From Chrysochromulina parva (lineage: Eukaryota; Haptophyta; Prymnesiales; Chrysochromulinaceae), in NCBI GenBank assembly GCA_002887195.1, contig PJAB01002087.1, forward strand, positions 1 through 10,568: DNA of 10,568 nucleotides, given 5' to 3'. The translations under genes and the position numbers were made by a program. Under the pieces are notes generated by a model that made no database searches, was not told the DNA's origin, and worked only from the letters and a program-made list of their open reading frames with translations. Numbering within the stretch: position 1 is the stretch's first letter; every line of letters starts with the position of its first letter. Shown here piece after piece: positions 1-5,828 of this stretch.

Positions 1-171
1 CAGCGTGGCCAGCACCGAGGCTGGCAGACTCGCCAAGGCGGATGTGGGCAGCGTGGCCAGCACCGAGGCTGGCAGACTCGCCAAGGCGGATGTGGGCAGC
101 GTGGCCAGCACCGAGGCTGGGAGACTTGCCAAGGCGGTTGTGGGCAGCGTGGCCAGCACCGAGGCTGGCAG
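1..171. repeat. 48-bp tandem repeat, about 3.5 copies, running off the left edge
   Basis: Units begin at 1, 49, 97 and 145. The first two are identical over all 48 bases, the third differs at three positions, and the fourth matches only its first 27 bases before diverging. On the minus strand each unit encodes 16 residues, itself two 8-residue half-units of the form LPxSxLAx. The decay toward higher coordinates and perfect identity at the edge suggest the array continues and is homogenised outside the window. Confidence 0.95.
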
Positions 172-1038
172 GGTTTGGAGGGCGGTGCTCGGGAGGGACG
201 CGAGGGTGGCGATTGAGAGCTCTGAAGGCAGCACTCTCAATGACATGGGTGAGGCCACCACGACGAGCGACGACACGCCCAGCGTAGCCGCCGCGGGGAT
301 AGGGTTGAGGAAGAGTGTGCTAGCGGCGGCGCTCACGGCGCCCGTCGAAGCAGCAGTAGAGAGGGCCACCAAGACGGCAATGAGGAGGTGCTCCACGCTG
401 CTCGAGGCGTGGCTGAGATGGCGCCGGCCAAGCGATGGTAGCGTCGATTGTATCCCGATCGGGTCGGGCACGCCCACGGTGCTCACGTTGATCGCCACAT
501 CAGCGACGGTCACATTGGGCAGCGCCGCGGCGAGCGTGTGCACGAAGGCCGTGCCGTTGAATTGGGACGCAGTCAACGAATCGGCCAGAAGGGTAAAGCT
601 GACCAAGTTCAAGAACGCATCTCCGGGGCTGAGTGGCGGCGCGGGTGGCGCGGGTGGGGGTAGAGGTGGACGCGGTGGCCATGGCGACTTCAATACTGGC
701 GGCAGAGTGACGGGGACGGGAGGTAGGTCCACGGAAATGGGTGGTGGTGCTATGGCGACGGGAGGTAGGTCCACGGAAATGGGTGGAGGTGCAATGGCGA
801 CGGGAGGGAGGCCCACGGAAATGGGTGGTGGAGGTGAGACGGAGAAAACAGGAAGTGGTGGCAGAGGTGAGAGGACGACAGGAGGCAGCGACACGGGGAG
901 AGGCGGAGGTGAGATGGCGACGGGAGGCAGCGATACAGAAAGAGGTGGCGGAGGTGAAAGGGCGACCGGCGGCAGTGTCATAGGAAGAGGTGGCGGAGGT
1001 GAGAGGGCGACCGGCGGCAGCACACTTGGGAGTGACAT
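1..1038 (-). CDS. Partial Pro-rich, repeat-bearing secreted/wall-type protein (C-terminus off window)
   Basis: Reading the minus strand from an ATG at 1038 gives at least 346 codons with no stop before the left edge. Residues about 7-120 are Pro-rich repeats built on LPPVA(L/I)(S/A)PPP, ending in PPPAPPAPPLSPGD. Next comes a folded-looking module (about 125-185) with sequons NGT, NVT and NVS and the motif VTVADVAINV. An Ala/Val/Leu-rich stretch follows, then a tandem 16-residue repeat, LPASVLATLPTSALAS. Pro-rich SPPP linkers joined to small glycosylated modules are typical of algal extracellular or wall glycoproteins (pherophorin-like, hydroxyproline-rich), so export is likely. No signal peptide is visible: the frame closes at a TGA (1077-1075) just upstream, and the ATG sits right after CTCCAGG. 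An upstream exon supplying the true N-terminus is therefore possible. The plus strand is also open for about 400 codons here, but from a GTG and with a Gly/Arg-rich product; I treat it as a shadow. Confidence 0.6.
   Translation of the reverse strand, partial: MSLPSVLPPVALSPPPPLPMTLPPVALSPPPPLSVSLPPVAISPPPLPVSLPPVVLSPLPPLPVFSVSPPPPISVGLPPVAIAPPPISVDLPPVAIAPPPISVDLPPVPVTLPPVLKSPWPPRPPLPPPAPPAPPLSPGDAFLNLVSFTLLADSLTASQFNGTAFVHTLAAALPNVTVADVAINVSTVGVPDPIGIQSTLPSLGRRHLSHASSSVEHLLIAVLVALSTAASTGAVSAAASTLFLNPIPAAATLGVSSLVVVASPMSLRVLPSELSIATLASLPSTALQTLPASVLATLPTTALASLPASVLATLPTSALASLPASVLATLPTSALASLPASVLATL
706..1020 (-). repeat. Degenerate 42/45-bp repeats encoding LPPVA-SPPP Pro-rich units
   Basis: On the minus strand, units start at 1020, 975, 930, 888, 810, 768 and 726. 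Their lengths are 15, 15, 14, 26, 14, 14 and 7 residues, all in one frame. The two 14-residue units LPPVAIAPPPISVD at 810-769 and 768-727 are identical as protein. Length changes are whole codons, as expected for a selected coding repeat. The array is the N-terminal linker of the minus-strand Pro-rich gene. Confidence 0.85.
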
Positions 1039-1368
1039 CCTGGAGCTCCAGCGGGCGCTCCTGAGTGTCCGGAATCAAGCGCTCCGGATGTCGTCGAAAT
1101 CGTGTCTTGAAATGCGAGCGCGGAAACGCGTCGCGCTGAGCAGTTTTGTGGGATACATCGAGAAGCTCAAAGGACACACAAGTTCGCCCCTGGAGAAATC
1201 TGTCGTCACTGTTCGTTGGGGCGCTCAAGCTCTGTGAACGGCATCCTGTGAATGGAGACACACGTTTAGCAAGATCTTACTACATGTATGCTATAGGGGA
1301 CATACTCTCGGTGGGTGCCAAACCGATCCAAGGTTGCATCTCGCGCTTCGGGCGCTACCGGAACTCCT

Positions 1369-1435
1369 GAGATTATCTCCGCGATCTCATCTCCGATATC
1401 TCATTGGAGATTATCTGCGAGATTGGATCTCTGAT
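1369..1435. repeat. GAGATTATCT / GATCTC-rich short repeat cluster
   Basis: GAGATTATCT occurs at 1369 and again 38 bases later at 1407. Between and after them are related words: GCGATCTC, TCCGATATCTC, GCGAGATTGGATCTC. GATCTC/GAGATC is close to self-complementary, so the patch reads similarly on both strands and could fold into several alternative short hairpins. It could be a protein-binding cluster in the spacer or simple sequence drift. Confidence 0.6.
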
Positions 1436-1806
1436 TGATATACGCCCAGCCAATGACCCCTATTTCCACTGAGCGGCCAGCCATTCACCCTCTGGACCCC
1501 GTACGGGGCTTCGAATGCGACCCTATGATTTGGCTGGAGAGAGAGCTGTGGTGGTGTCTGTTCGGCTAATACTCGGAGCATTTCCCTGACATAAGATCTC
1601 GCATCGTCAGCATCTTCTTCACTAGATTTACCGAAACAGGTGCCCGGGGGGCCTAGGAATTCGGCAACATTCCTGTCAGTCCAGTTCCCAGACATGTGAA
1701 ACAAACGCCCACTGGATACCAACCACTCTCGCTCGCGGCGTAACCTTTGTGTGTGACCAACGATTCCTCGCGATTGCGCGCACGAATAAGAAAACATCTT
1801 TTTCAT
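1411..1806 (-). CDS. Weak orphan frame, 131 codons, unrecognised
   Basis: An ATG-started frame on the minus strand would encode a 131-residue protein starting MKKMF and ending QSRR. It has mixed composition, including an acidic patch SSEEDADDARSY followed by VREMLRVLAEQ. I recognise no domain, signal peptide or membrane segment. It overlaps the GATCTC repeat cluster, and its start lies in the AT-rich tract, where no neighbouring gene shows such composition. Frames of this length arise by chance in GC-rich DNA. It is listed only because its product looks less biased than the shadow frames elsewhere. It may be an exon fragment or nothing. Confidence 0.15.
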   Translation of the reverse strand: MKKMFSYSCAQSRGIVGHTQRLRREREWLVSSGRLFHMSGNWTDRNVAEFLGPPGTCFGKSSEEDADDARSYVREMLRVLAEQTPPQLSLQPNHRVAFEAPYGVQRVNGWPLSGNRGHWLGVYQSEIQSRR

Positions 1807-1829
1807 GCTGCATGCAAAGCTGCATGCAA
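1807..1829. repeat. Two tandem 11-bp copies of GCTGCATGCAA, 12-bp period
   Basis: GCTGCATGCAA at 1807 and 1819 contains the palindrome TGCATGCA. It lies 160-180 bases upstream of the DUF707-like start codon. Repeated palindromes at about one helical turn are what a dimeric DNA-binding protein would use, but no factor is identified. Confidence 0.6.
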
Positions 1830-1861
1830 TCCATTCATCAATTTTGTATCAAGTATTCATC

Positions 1862-1923
1862 CATCTAGTTGGGATCTTGAGAGAAAGGGTCAGTTGCATC
1901 GACATATAATTGGGATCTTGATA
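1862..1923. repeat. 21-bp direct repeat around TTGGGATCTTGA, 41-bp offset
   Basis: The core TTGGGATCTTGA is exact at 1869-1880 and 1910-1921. The match extends to CATNTANTTGGGATCTTGANA at 1862 and 1903. The pair ends 64 bases before the ATG at 1988, so it probably lies in the promoter or 5' leader of the DUF707-like gene. Confidence 0.7.
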
Positions 1924-1987
1924 TTCCTGTGTGTCGAAAGTTCTCGTAGTCGACGATCGCGCTCAAGCTCTCACCTCTTCCTCACAC

Positions 1988-3490
1988 ATGATTCGGCGAG
2001 GCGCGTGCTGGAGCGGCGCCGAGCGGCTCAGTGGCGCACTCATTATGCTCTGGCTCTGGCCGCTTGTGCTGGGGCTTGACTTCGACCAGTCGTACAAGCA
2101 CCTCAAACTCGACAGCTGTTTTGAGAAACCTTCGTGCGAAACTCAGCAGGCAGCGCACGCGGTGGTGCGCCGCGCCCACGCGTTGATCGAGTCCAAGGCA
2201 GGCCCATGGCGGTCAGGCCCAGGAACACCGCGGCGGCAGAATTGGAGCGCATTCCCTGCGCACATGACCGGTGTAAAAGGGGATTGGGAACTGACGGCGG
2301 CGCAAAGGCACTCGCTTCAAGAGGTCCAGAACACAATTGCAGAGCTTCCGCCTGTCGTCGAACGTGCGATGCTCTGGCTTGTGGTCGTATCCGTCAGCGC
2401 GACTCCTCAAGGCGCCCACGAAGATGCCGAAGACATTATCACGACGCTCCTGCAGTCGGGTGGCTGTGAGCTGCACGTCCATCACTTCGATGCCACCAGC
2501 GAGAGCGACCCGGCCTACCAAAGCTACATGCAGCTGGAGTGGTACAGACGCGCTCGACCGCGCTTCCGACGCGTCTTCTTCCGAATAGAAAATGGCTGCA
2601 AGTCCGAACAATGGCGCGAGTCAATGCGCCTGCTGCTCTCCACATCAAGCGCTTCGCGATACACTCACGTTTGGTTCCTGGACAGTGACCTAAGGTTTGG
2701 CCTCTTCGACATGCCGGCTTTCCGGGCTTTGATTGCGCACACAGCTCCAGTCCTTGCACAACCTGGCATTGTGAGTCACAAGCACGGCGCGAGAGCCACA
2801 GACTACTGGTCTCTCAGAGCCGGATTGCACAGCAATGTGCTCGGTCGGCGGCGGCTCATCGGACTCGAAAATGATTTGAAAATGAGCCCAGTTGAGGTAC
2901 AAGCGCCCCTGCTTGATATGCGCATGGTACCGGCGTTCTACAAGAGCACGATGCATTACGATACCCGAATCGACACGCCACAACAGCGTGCTCTCAACCG
3001 CGTGGCGTGGAAGCTTGCCCAGCTGTTACACCCGCTGCCCAGAGCCAGACCGCAGTGCAACGTGACATCCGCCAAAACGTCCGCCGCACCTTCTGCTGTG
3101 GCTTCATGGGCATCCCAAACCGCCTCACTTCAGATCGCCCAACTCGACCAGGCTGCCAAACGGCCTGCTGGTCTCGTCTATGACTGGACGCCTCTGATCC
3201 ACCGGTGGCGAGGAAGGCTGCCGCCAAAGCGAGGAAGGCGCGGACCCCCTCACGGACCCCCGGCGATACCGGCGACACGAAAACTGACACATAACATCGG
3301 CTCGCAAGAGCACGATTTTCGACAAATCTCACAGTGCGTGCGGGGTAATGGCGTCACGAGTGATCAGAGGGCTCGAACGGTTCTTGTCGAGGATGCCCAG
3401 CACCGTTTGATGACCAACAGCACGGATCTTTTTGCGCGTGGTGAGATCGACGTCAGCTGCCAATGGGATTGGTTTCAGCTGACATTATGA
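1988..3490 (+). CDS. DUF707/GT-A glycosyltransferase-like type II membrane protein
   Basis: A 500-residue protein from the ATG at 1988; the frame extends upstream only to a GTG. Residues 1-13 carry three Arg, then 14-30 form a hydrophobic segment (GALIMLWLWPLVLGL), the layout of a Golgi signal-anchor with a lumenal catalytic domain. Residues about 125-300 show alternating hydrophobic strands. The motif HVWFLDSDLRFGLFDM has D232-S-D234, a DxD-like metal/nucleotide-sugar motif, followed by VLAQPGIVSH. This matches the 'flDxDl...f......ISQPal' pattern of DUF707 proteins, and VEVQAPLLDMR fits their next conserved block. Sequons NWS, NVT and NST agree with a lumenal location. The expected WG-D block after that is not visible; the last 150 residues are Ala/Pro/Arg-rich, although VYDWTPLIHR could be the late conserved block. 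Activity and substrate are unknown, and an intron, old frameshift or divergence could explain the tail. Confidence 0.55.
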   Translation: MIRRGACWSGAERLSGALIMLWLWPLVLGLDFDQSYKHLKLDSCFEKPSCETQQAAHAVVRRAHALIESKAGPWRSGPGTPRRQNWSAFPAHMTGVKGDWELTAAQRHSLQEVQNTIAELPPVVERAMLWLVVVSVSATPQGAHEDAEDIITTLLQSGGCELHVHHFDATSESDPAYQSYMQLEWYRRARPRFRRVFFRIENGCKSEQWRESMRLLLSTSSASRYTHVWFLDSDLRFGLFDMPAFRALIAHTAPVLAQPGIVSHKHGARATDYWSLRAGLHSNVLGRRRLIGLENDLKMSPVEVQAPLLDMRMVPAFYKSTMHYDTRIDTPQQRALNRVAWKLAQLLHPLPRARPQCNVTSAKTSAAPSAVASWASQTASLQIAQLDQAAKRPAGLVYDWTPLIHRWRGRLPPKRGRRGPPHGPPAIPATRKLTHNIGSQEHDFRQISQCVRGNGVTSDQRARTVLVEDAQHRLMTNSTDLFARGEIDVSCQWDWFQLTL

Positions 3491-4046
3491 GCCTATCCTT
3501 CGTTCTGCTACTGTCCAATACGACGTCCTGAGTGGGACGGTCAGTACCGTCTGGATGTCAGCAAGGCGGTTGATGGGGTTGGTTGGGGGTATTTGACTCT
3601 TTGGAGCTTGACCGTGTGCGGGGGCTTGACCTTGGGCGCCGAAGTCGGCTCTCCATCAATTGCTCTCCATGCTTTCGCGCGTGACGGCAAAAGGCGGCCG
3701 CTTCACGATTCCGGGTGGGAATCCTGGTGCCCGCCTTTTCCGTTCACACCTTCGCCCCCGGCGATGAGAGCTTCACATGGCTTCACCGTTGAGCGGTTGC
3801 GGCTCATCTGCCCGCGTGTGCTCGTAGCAGCGCCCCACTCGTTTCGATCCATACACTCTTGGAGCTCGGGGCTCAGTAGGAATTACTTATCATTAGGGCT
3901 TCAGCCGAGAATTCCTACACGATAGTTGGTAAACTGTTGCATGCAAGGAGCGAATCTGTCCAGCGTTGGAACCAACGGAAAATGTTTGTTGATGAGGACG
4001 TCGAAAGAAATCGTCGCACGCTCAGACTCACACGACAGGAGGCTGA
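3491..4046. other. Intergenic stretch with one compound hairpin
   Basis: No ATG-started frame of note lies on either strand; the longest plus frame (3593-3925) starts at TTG and its product looks random. A G-rich patch at about 3570-3590 (runs of 4, 2 and 5 G) could at most form a two-tier quadruplex. The region should hold the 3' end of the DUF707-like transcript and the promoter of the following gene. The hairpin at 3689-3739 is the only clear structure. Confidence 0.6.
3689..3739. other. Compound inverted repeat (9-bp outer stem, 6-bp inner stem)
   Basis: AAAAGGCGG at 3689-3697 pairs perfectly with CCGCCTTTT at 3731-3739. Inside, GATTCC at 3707-3712 pairs with GGAATC at 3718-3723 around a 5-base loop. 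CAC at 3704-3706 can pair with GTG at 3727-3729 between the two. The nested arrangement makes a 51-base stem-loop with internal loops on either strand. It could be an RNA structure, a cruciform, or the remains of a small inverted-repeat element. Confidence 0.6.
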
Positions 4047-5234
4047 ATGAGTCAAGATCCAGAGATACTTCGGGTTACACAAGGCATTCCCCAGCCGCCG
4101 TGCGCAGATTGGGGCAAGGAGCACTCGCACGCGTCGCGCCGATGCATCTGGCACTGCATCTTGCAGAGCGACTATCACTCGCTCATGCGGCAGAGCCCGG
4201 ATGTGATGCTCTCAGTCTTGCAAGCACACCTCGTGAGCAAGAAGCAGGTGAATGAGCATCCGCTGTGGCCGCGAGGTGCAAACACAGTGCAGCAGCTCAT
4301 GCGTCAGCACACTCGCGACAAGTTGGACTTCATCATTCTGATCATGGCCATCGCCCATAGCAAGGACGAGCGATGCGGAAGGCTCCTCTCATCGCCCTCA
4401 TCGTCGACCGTCGAGCAGCGCACCCCGCCGTCTCCACCGGCATCGGAAGGGCTGACGTGCGGGCCGACGAGCGCCTTCGACGTGCGTAGCCTGCCTTACC
4501 GTTGGCTCCCCGGCTTGCCGTACCCGCGCACGACGCTCAAAGAGGGCCAAACGGCCGGCCGACGCCGCTTCGAGGTGATGCACATCGCAGACTACTGGCC
4601 CGGGCCCATGTGGCTGTACCACGCGCCGGGCTCGGGGGTGTGGTGGGACCCGGGCCCGCGGGTGATTGTGGCGCGAAATCTCGTCGATGCGGTGCTCAAG
4701 TTCAAGACGATGAAAGAGATCATCTCTCATCTCAATTGGGTGGAGCGTGGCGACCGGCGCGTCGAGCGCTTCCGCGCGTGGGTCAACTGGCGAGTCGCGT
4801 ACGGCCGGACGCCGTGGGAGACGGTGCTCGAAGGTGCGGCGGCGGGCAATACCAGCTACACGCCGTTCGCATCCGCCGGCGCTCTTCTGGGCATGCTTCT
4901 CACAGAGGCCCCTCCCACGACGGTGGATTCCATCATTCTCAGAGAGCAGAGCCACTTTTGGCCGCGGGGCTCGGGTTGGCCCACGGGCGATCAGTGGTTC
5001 GCGTCGTCGATGGTCTCGGCATGCAACTCGGACGGCACGAGCGGTACGGCGCGGGCGGACGGTCGGCCGTGGGGTCGCGAGTACCACATCCCCGAGATGG
5101 TCGATCTCCGAGCTTCGAGATCCAACAAGCGAGGCGAGCTCGCGAGCACGGCACCGCCTGCAAGAGCCTCGCGGCGTGCTCGGCGGACCAGCGCTTCTGA
5201 TTGCGAGTCTGATGAACCTCGTTGCTCGTTCTGA
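4047..5234 (+). CDS. Unrecognised 395-residue protein with PGSGVWWDPG and EMVDLR motifs
   Basis: The ATG-started frame gives 395 residues. I cannot assign a named family. Residues 1-125 have one short hydrophobic run (LDFIILIMAIA) too short for a confident membrane span. A Ser/Pro-rich hinge follows at about 115-140. From about 145 the sequence looks like a folded enzyme-type domain: WLYHAPGSGVWWDPG at 189-203, Trp-rich stretches (NWVERGDRR, AWVNWRVAYGRTPWETV), HFWPRGSGWPTGDQW, and EMVDLR at 350-355. After that an Arg/Ser-rich tail of about 40 residues looks unstructured. The Gly-Ser-Gly-Val-Trp patch reminds me of hypothetical algal proteins, but that is memory and not a match. Other frames here are long too, because GC is high; this one has ATG and the least biased product. 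The base composition of 4047-4390 is less GC-rich than the rest, so the first third could be a separate exon or mis-started. Confidence 0.45.
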   Translation: MSQDPEILRVTQGIPQPPCADWGKEHSHASRRCIWHCILQSDYHSLMRQSPDVMLSVLQAHLVSKKQVNEHPLWPRGANTVQQLMRQHTRDKLDFIILIMAIAHSKDERCGRLLSSPSSSTVEQRTPPSPPASEGLTCGPTSAFDVRSLPYRWLPGLPYPRTTLKEGQTAGRRRFEVMHIADYWPGPMWLYHAPGSGVWWDPGPRVIVARNLVDAVLKFKTMKEIISHLNWVERGDRRVERFRAWVNWRVAYGRTPWETVLEGAAAGNTSYTPFASAGALLGMLLTEAPPTTVDSIILREQSHFWPRGSGWPTGDQWFASSMVSACNSDGTSGTARADGRPWGREYHIPEMVDLRASRSNKRGELASTAPPARASRRARRTSASDCESDEPRCSF

Positions 5235-5293
5235 TTCACGCTCTGATGGCCTCCTTCATCAGGTAAGCACGGCACCGCCTGGCGAGCCTCGCG
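5145..5293 (+). repeat. Two diverged copies of a 28-29-bp sequence, offset 121 bp
   Basis: AGCACGGCACCGCCT is exact at 5145-5159 and 5266-5280. Both are followed by a near-match ending GAGCCTCGCG (to 5173 and 5293). The first copy lies inside the C-terminal tail of the 395-residue protein and the second beyond its stop. The 121-bp offset is not a multiple of three, so the second copy lies in another frame. Confidence 0.7.
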
Positions 5294-5828
5294 CGACATT
5301 CCACAGAGCCTATTCCTCTCGCTCACAGCAGATGAGGCGGGCACACGCCCGTGCGCGCGCAGCTTCTGGAACGGGCTCTGCACGAGCTGCTCGAACCGGA
5401 CTGAGCGGCTGTGCCAGTGCAGCCTCTCCAAGCTCACGCCGAGTGGCCATCCGAAGCCGGGGCCGAGTGCCCGATGGATCTCGCTCTCGGGGATCACTCG
5501 GCCGGACTTTGACGCGGCGCTGGCGCGTCGTTGCTGCCTCGCGCAATTGGAGGGGTTGTGAGAGCTTGTCCTGATCCTGTGTGATTTGTTTGCCGCCCGC
5601 GCCGCATCTTCGCCGCGGAATCCAAAAGTTTATGCGAGCGCAAAGTTTGATCTCACGCGTATTCTGAGCGGGCAGTAACAGTGCCGTAGCACCGGTTGTC
5701 GCGACTGTCGTGTTAACGTTCACACACGTGTCGCGTCTGTCGTGTTAACGTTCACGCGGCACGGGGAACTCTCCATTCGCGACGCTCGCTACGGCATTTG
5801 GTCTTCCTGTCGGCGCTGCAGAAACTTA
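5235..5828. other. Intergenic stretch upstream of the mitochondrial carrier
   Basis: No convincing gene. The long plus frame through 5574 and the minus frames 4991-5497 and 5310-5723 give Arg/Ser/Ala-rich products typical of shadows in GC-rich DNA. A perfect-looking donor CAG|GTAAGC lies at 5260-5268, just past the stop of the preceding gene, without a frame that needs it. The region contains the second copy of the 28-bp repeat and the GTTAACGTT tandem pair. It should hold the 3' end of one gene and the promoter of the carrier. Confidence 0.6.
5698..5755. repeat. Tandem pair of 26-bp units with GTTAACGTT core
   Basis: Units at 5698-5723 and 5730-5755 match at 25 of 26 bases with a 32-bp period. 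Each contains GTGTTAACGTTCAC, in which GTTAAC and AACGTT are both palindromic. The pair ends 73 bases before the carrier ATG, so it lies in its promoter or 5' leader. It is a good candidate for a duplicated factor-binding site. Confidence 0.8.

Larger units (their letters stand above)
1039..1987. other. Intergenic stretch between divergent genes
   Basis: About 950 bases separate the minus-strand Pro-rich gene from the plus-strand DUF707-like gene, so both 5' regions should lie here. From about 1370 to 1930 the sequence is visibly AT-richer than the flanks. It holds three sets of short direct repeats and one weak orphan frame (each listed separately). On the minus strand, a pyrimidine-rich stretch ending in TTCACAG at about 1255 could be a 3' splice site of an upstream exon of the Pro-rich gene, but I could not connect it to a frame. 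No RNA gene is visible. Confidence 0.6.

Noticed and set aside
1..171. CRISPR-like array
   Set aside because: The units abut with no spacers, and the repeat codes in frame for protein. It is a coding minisatellite.
5..1237. 410-codon plus-strand frame, Gly/Arg-rich
   Set aside because: It starts at GTG, its product is low-complexity Gly/Arg/Thr, and it is the antisense of the coherent Pro-rich repeat protein. It was kept only as a shadow.
500..1261. Minus-strand 253-codon frame over the Pro-rich region
   Set aside because: Its Ser/Thr/Ala/Arg-rich product (TSATSS.. repeats) is the neighbouring frame of the Pro-rich gene. It has no module after the repeats and ends without any domain.
3841..3850. 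GTTTCGATCC, resembling a tRNA T-loop
   Set aside because: There is no A-box-like sequence or acceptor stem at the right distance upstream, so no tRNA is supported.
4398..5087. Minus-strand 229-codon frame
   Set aside because: It is an Arg/His/Ala-rich shadow of the 395-residue plus-strand gene, caused by high GC at third positions.
4991..5723. Minus-strand frames upstream of the carrier (168 and 137 codons)
   Set aside because: They have mixed, biased composition and no recognisable motif, and they overlap both the unknown gene and a repeat. Support is too weak to call them genes.
5742..5828. Extending the carrier to a start at 5742
   Set aside because: That codon is GTG and lies inside the 26-bp tandem repeat. 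The extra 29 residues have no carrier or targeting character, and ATG 5829 fits the family.
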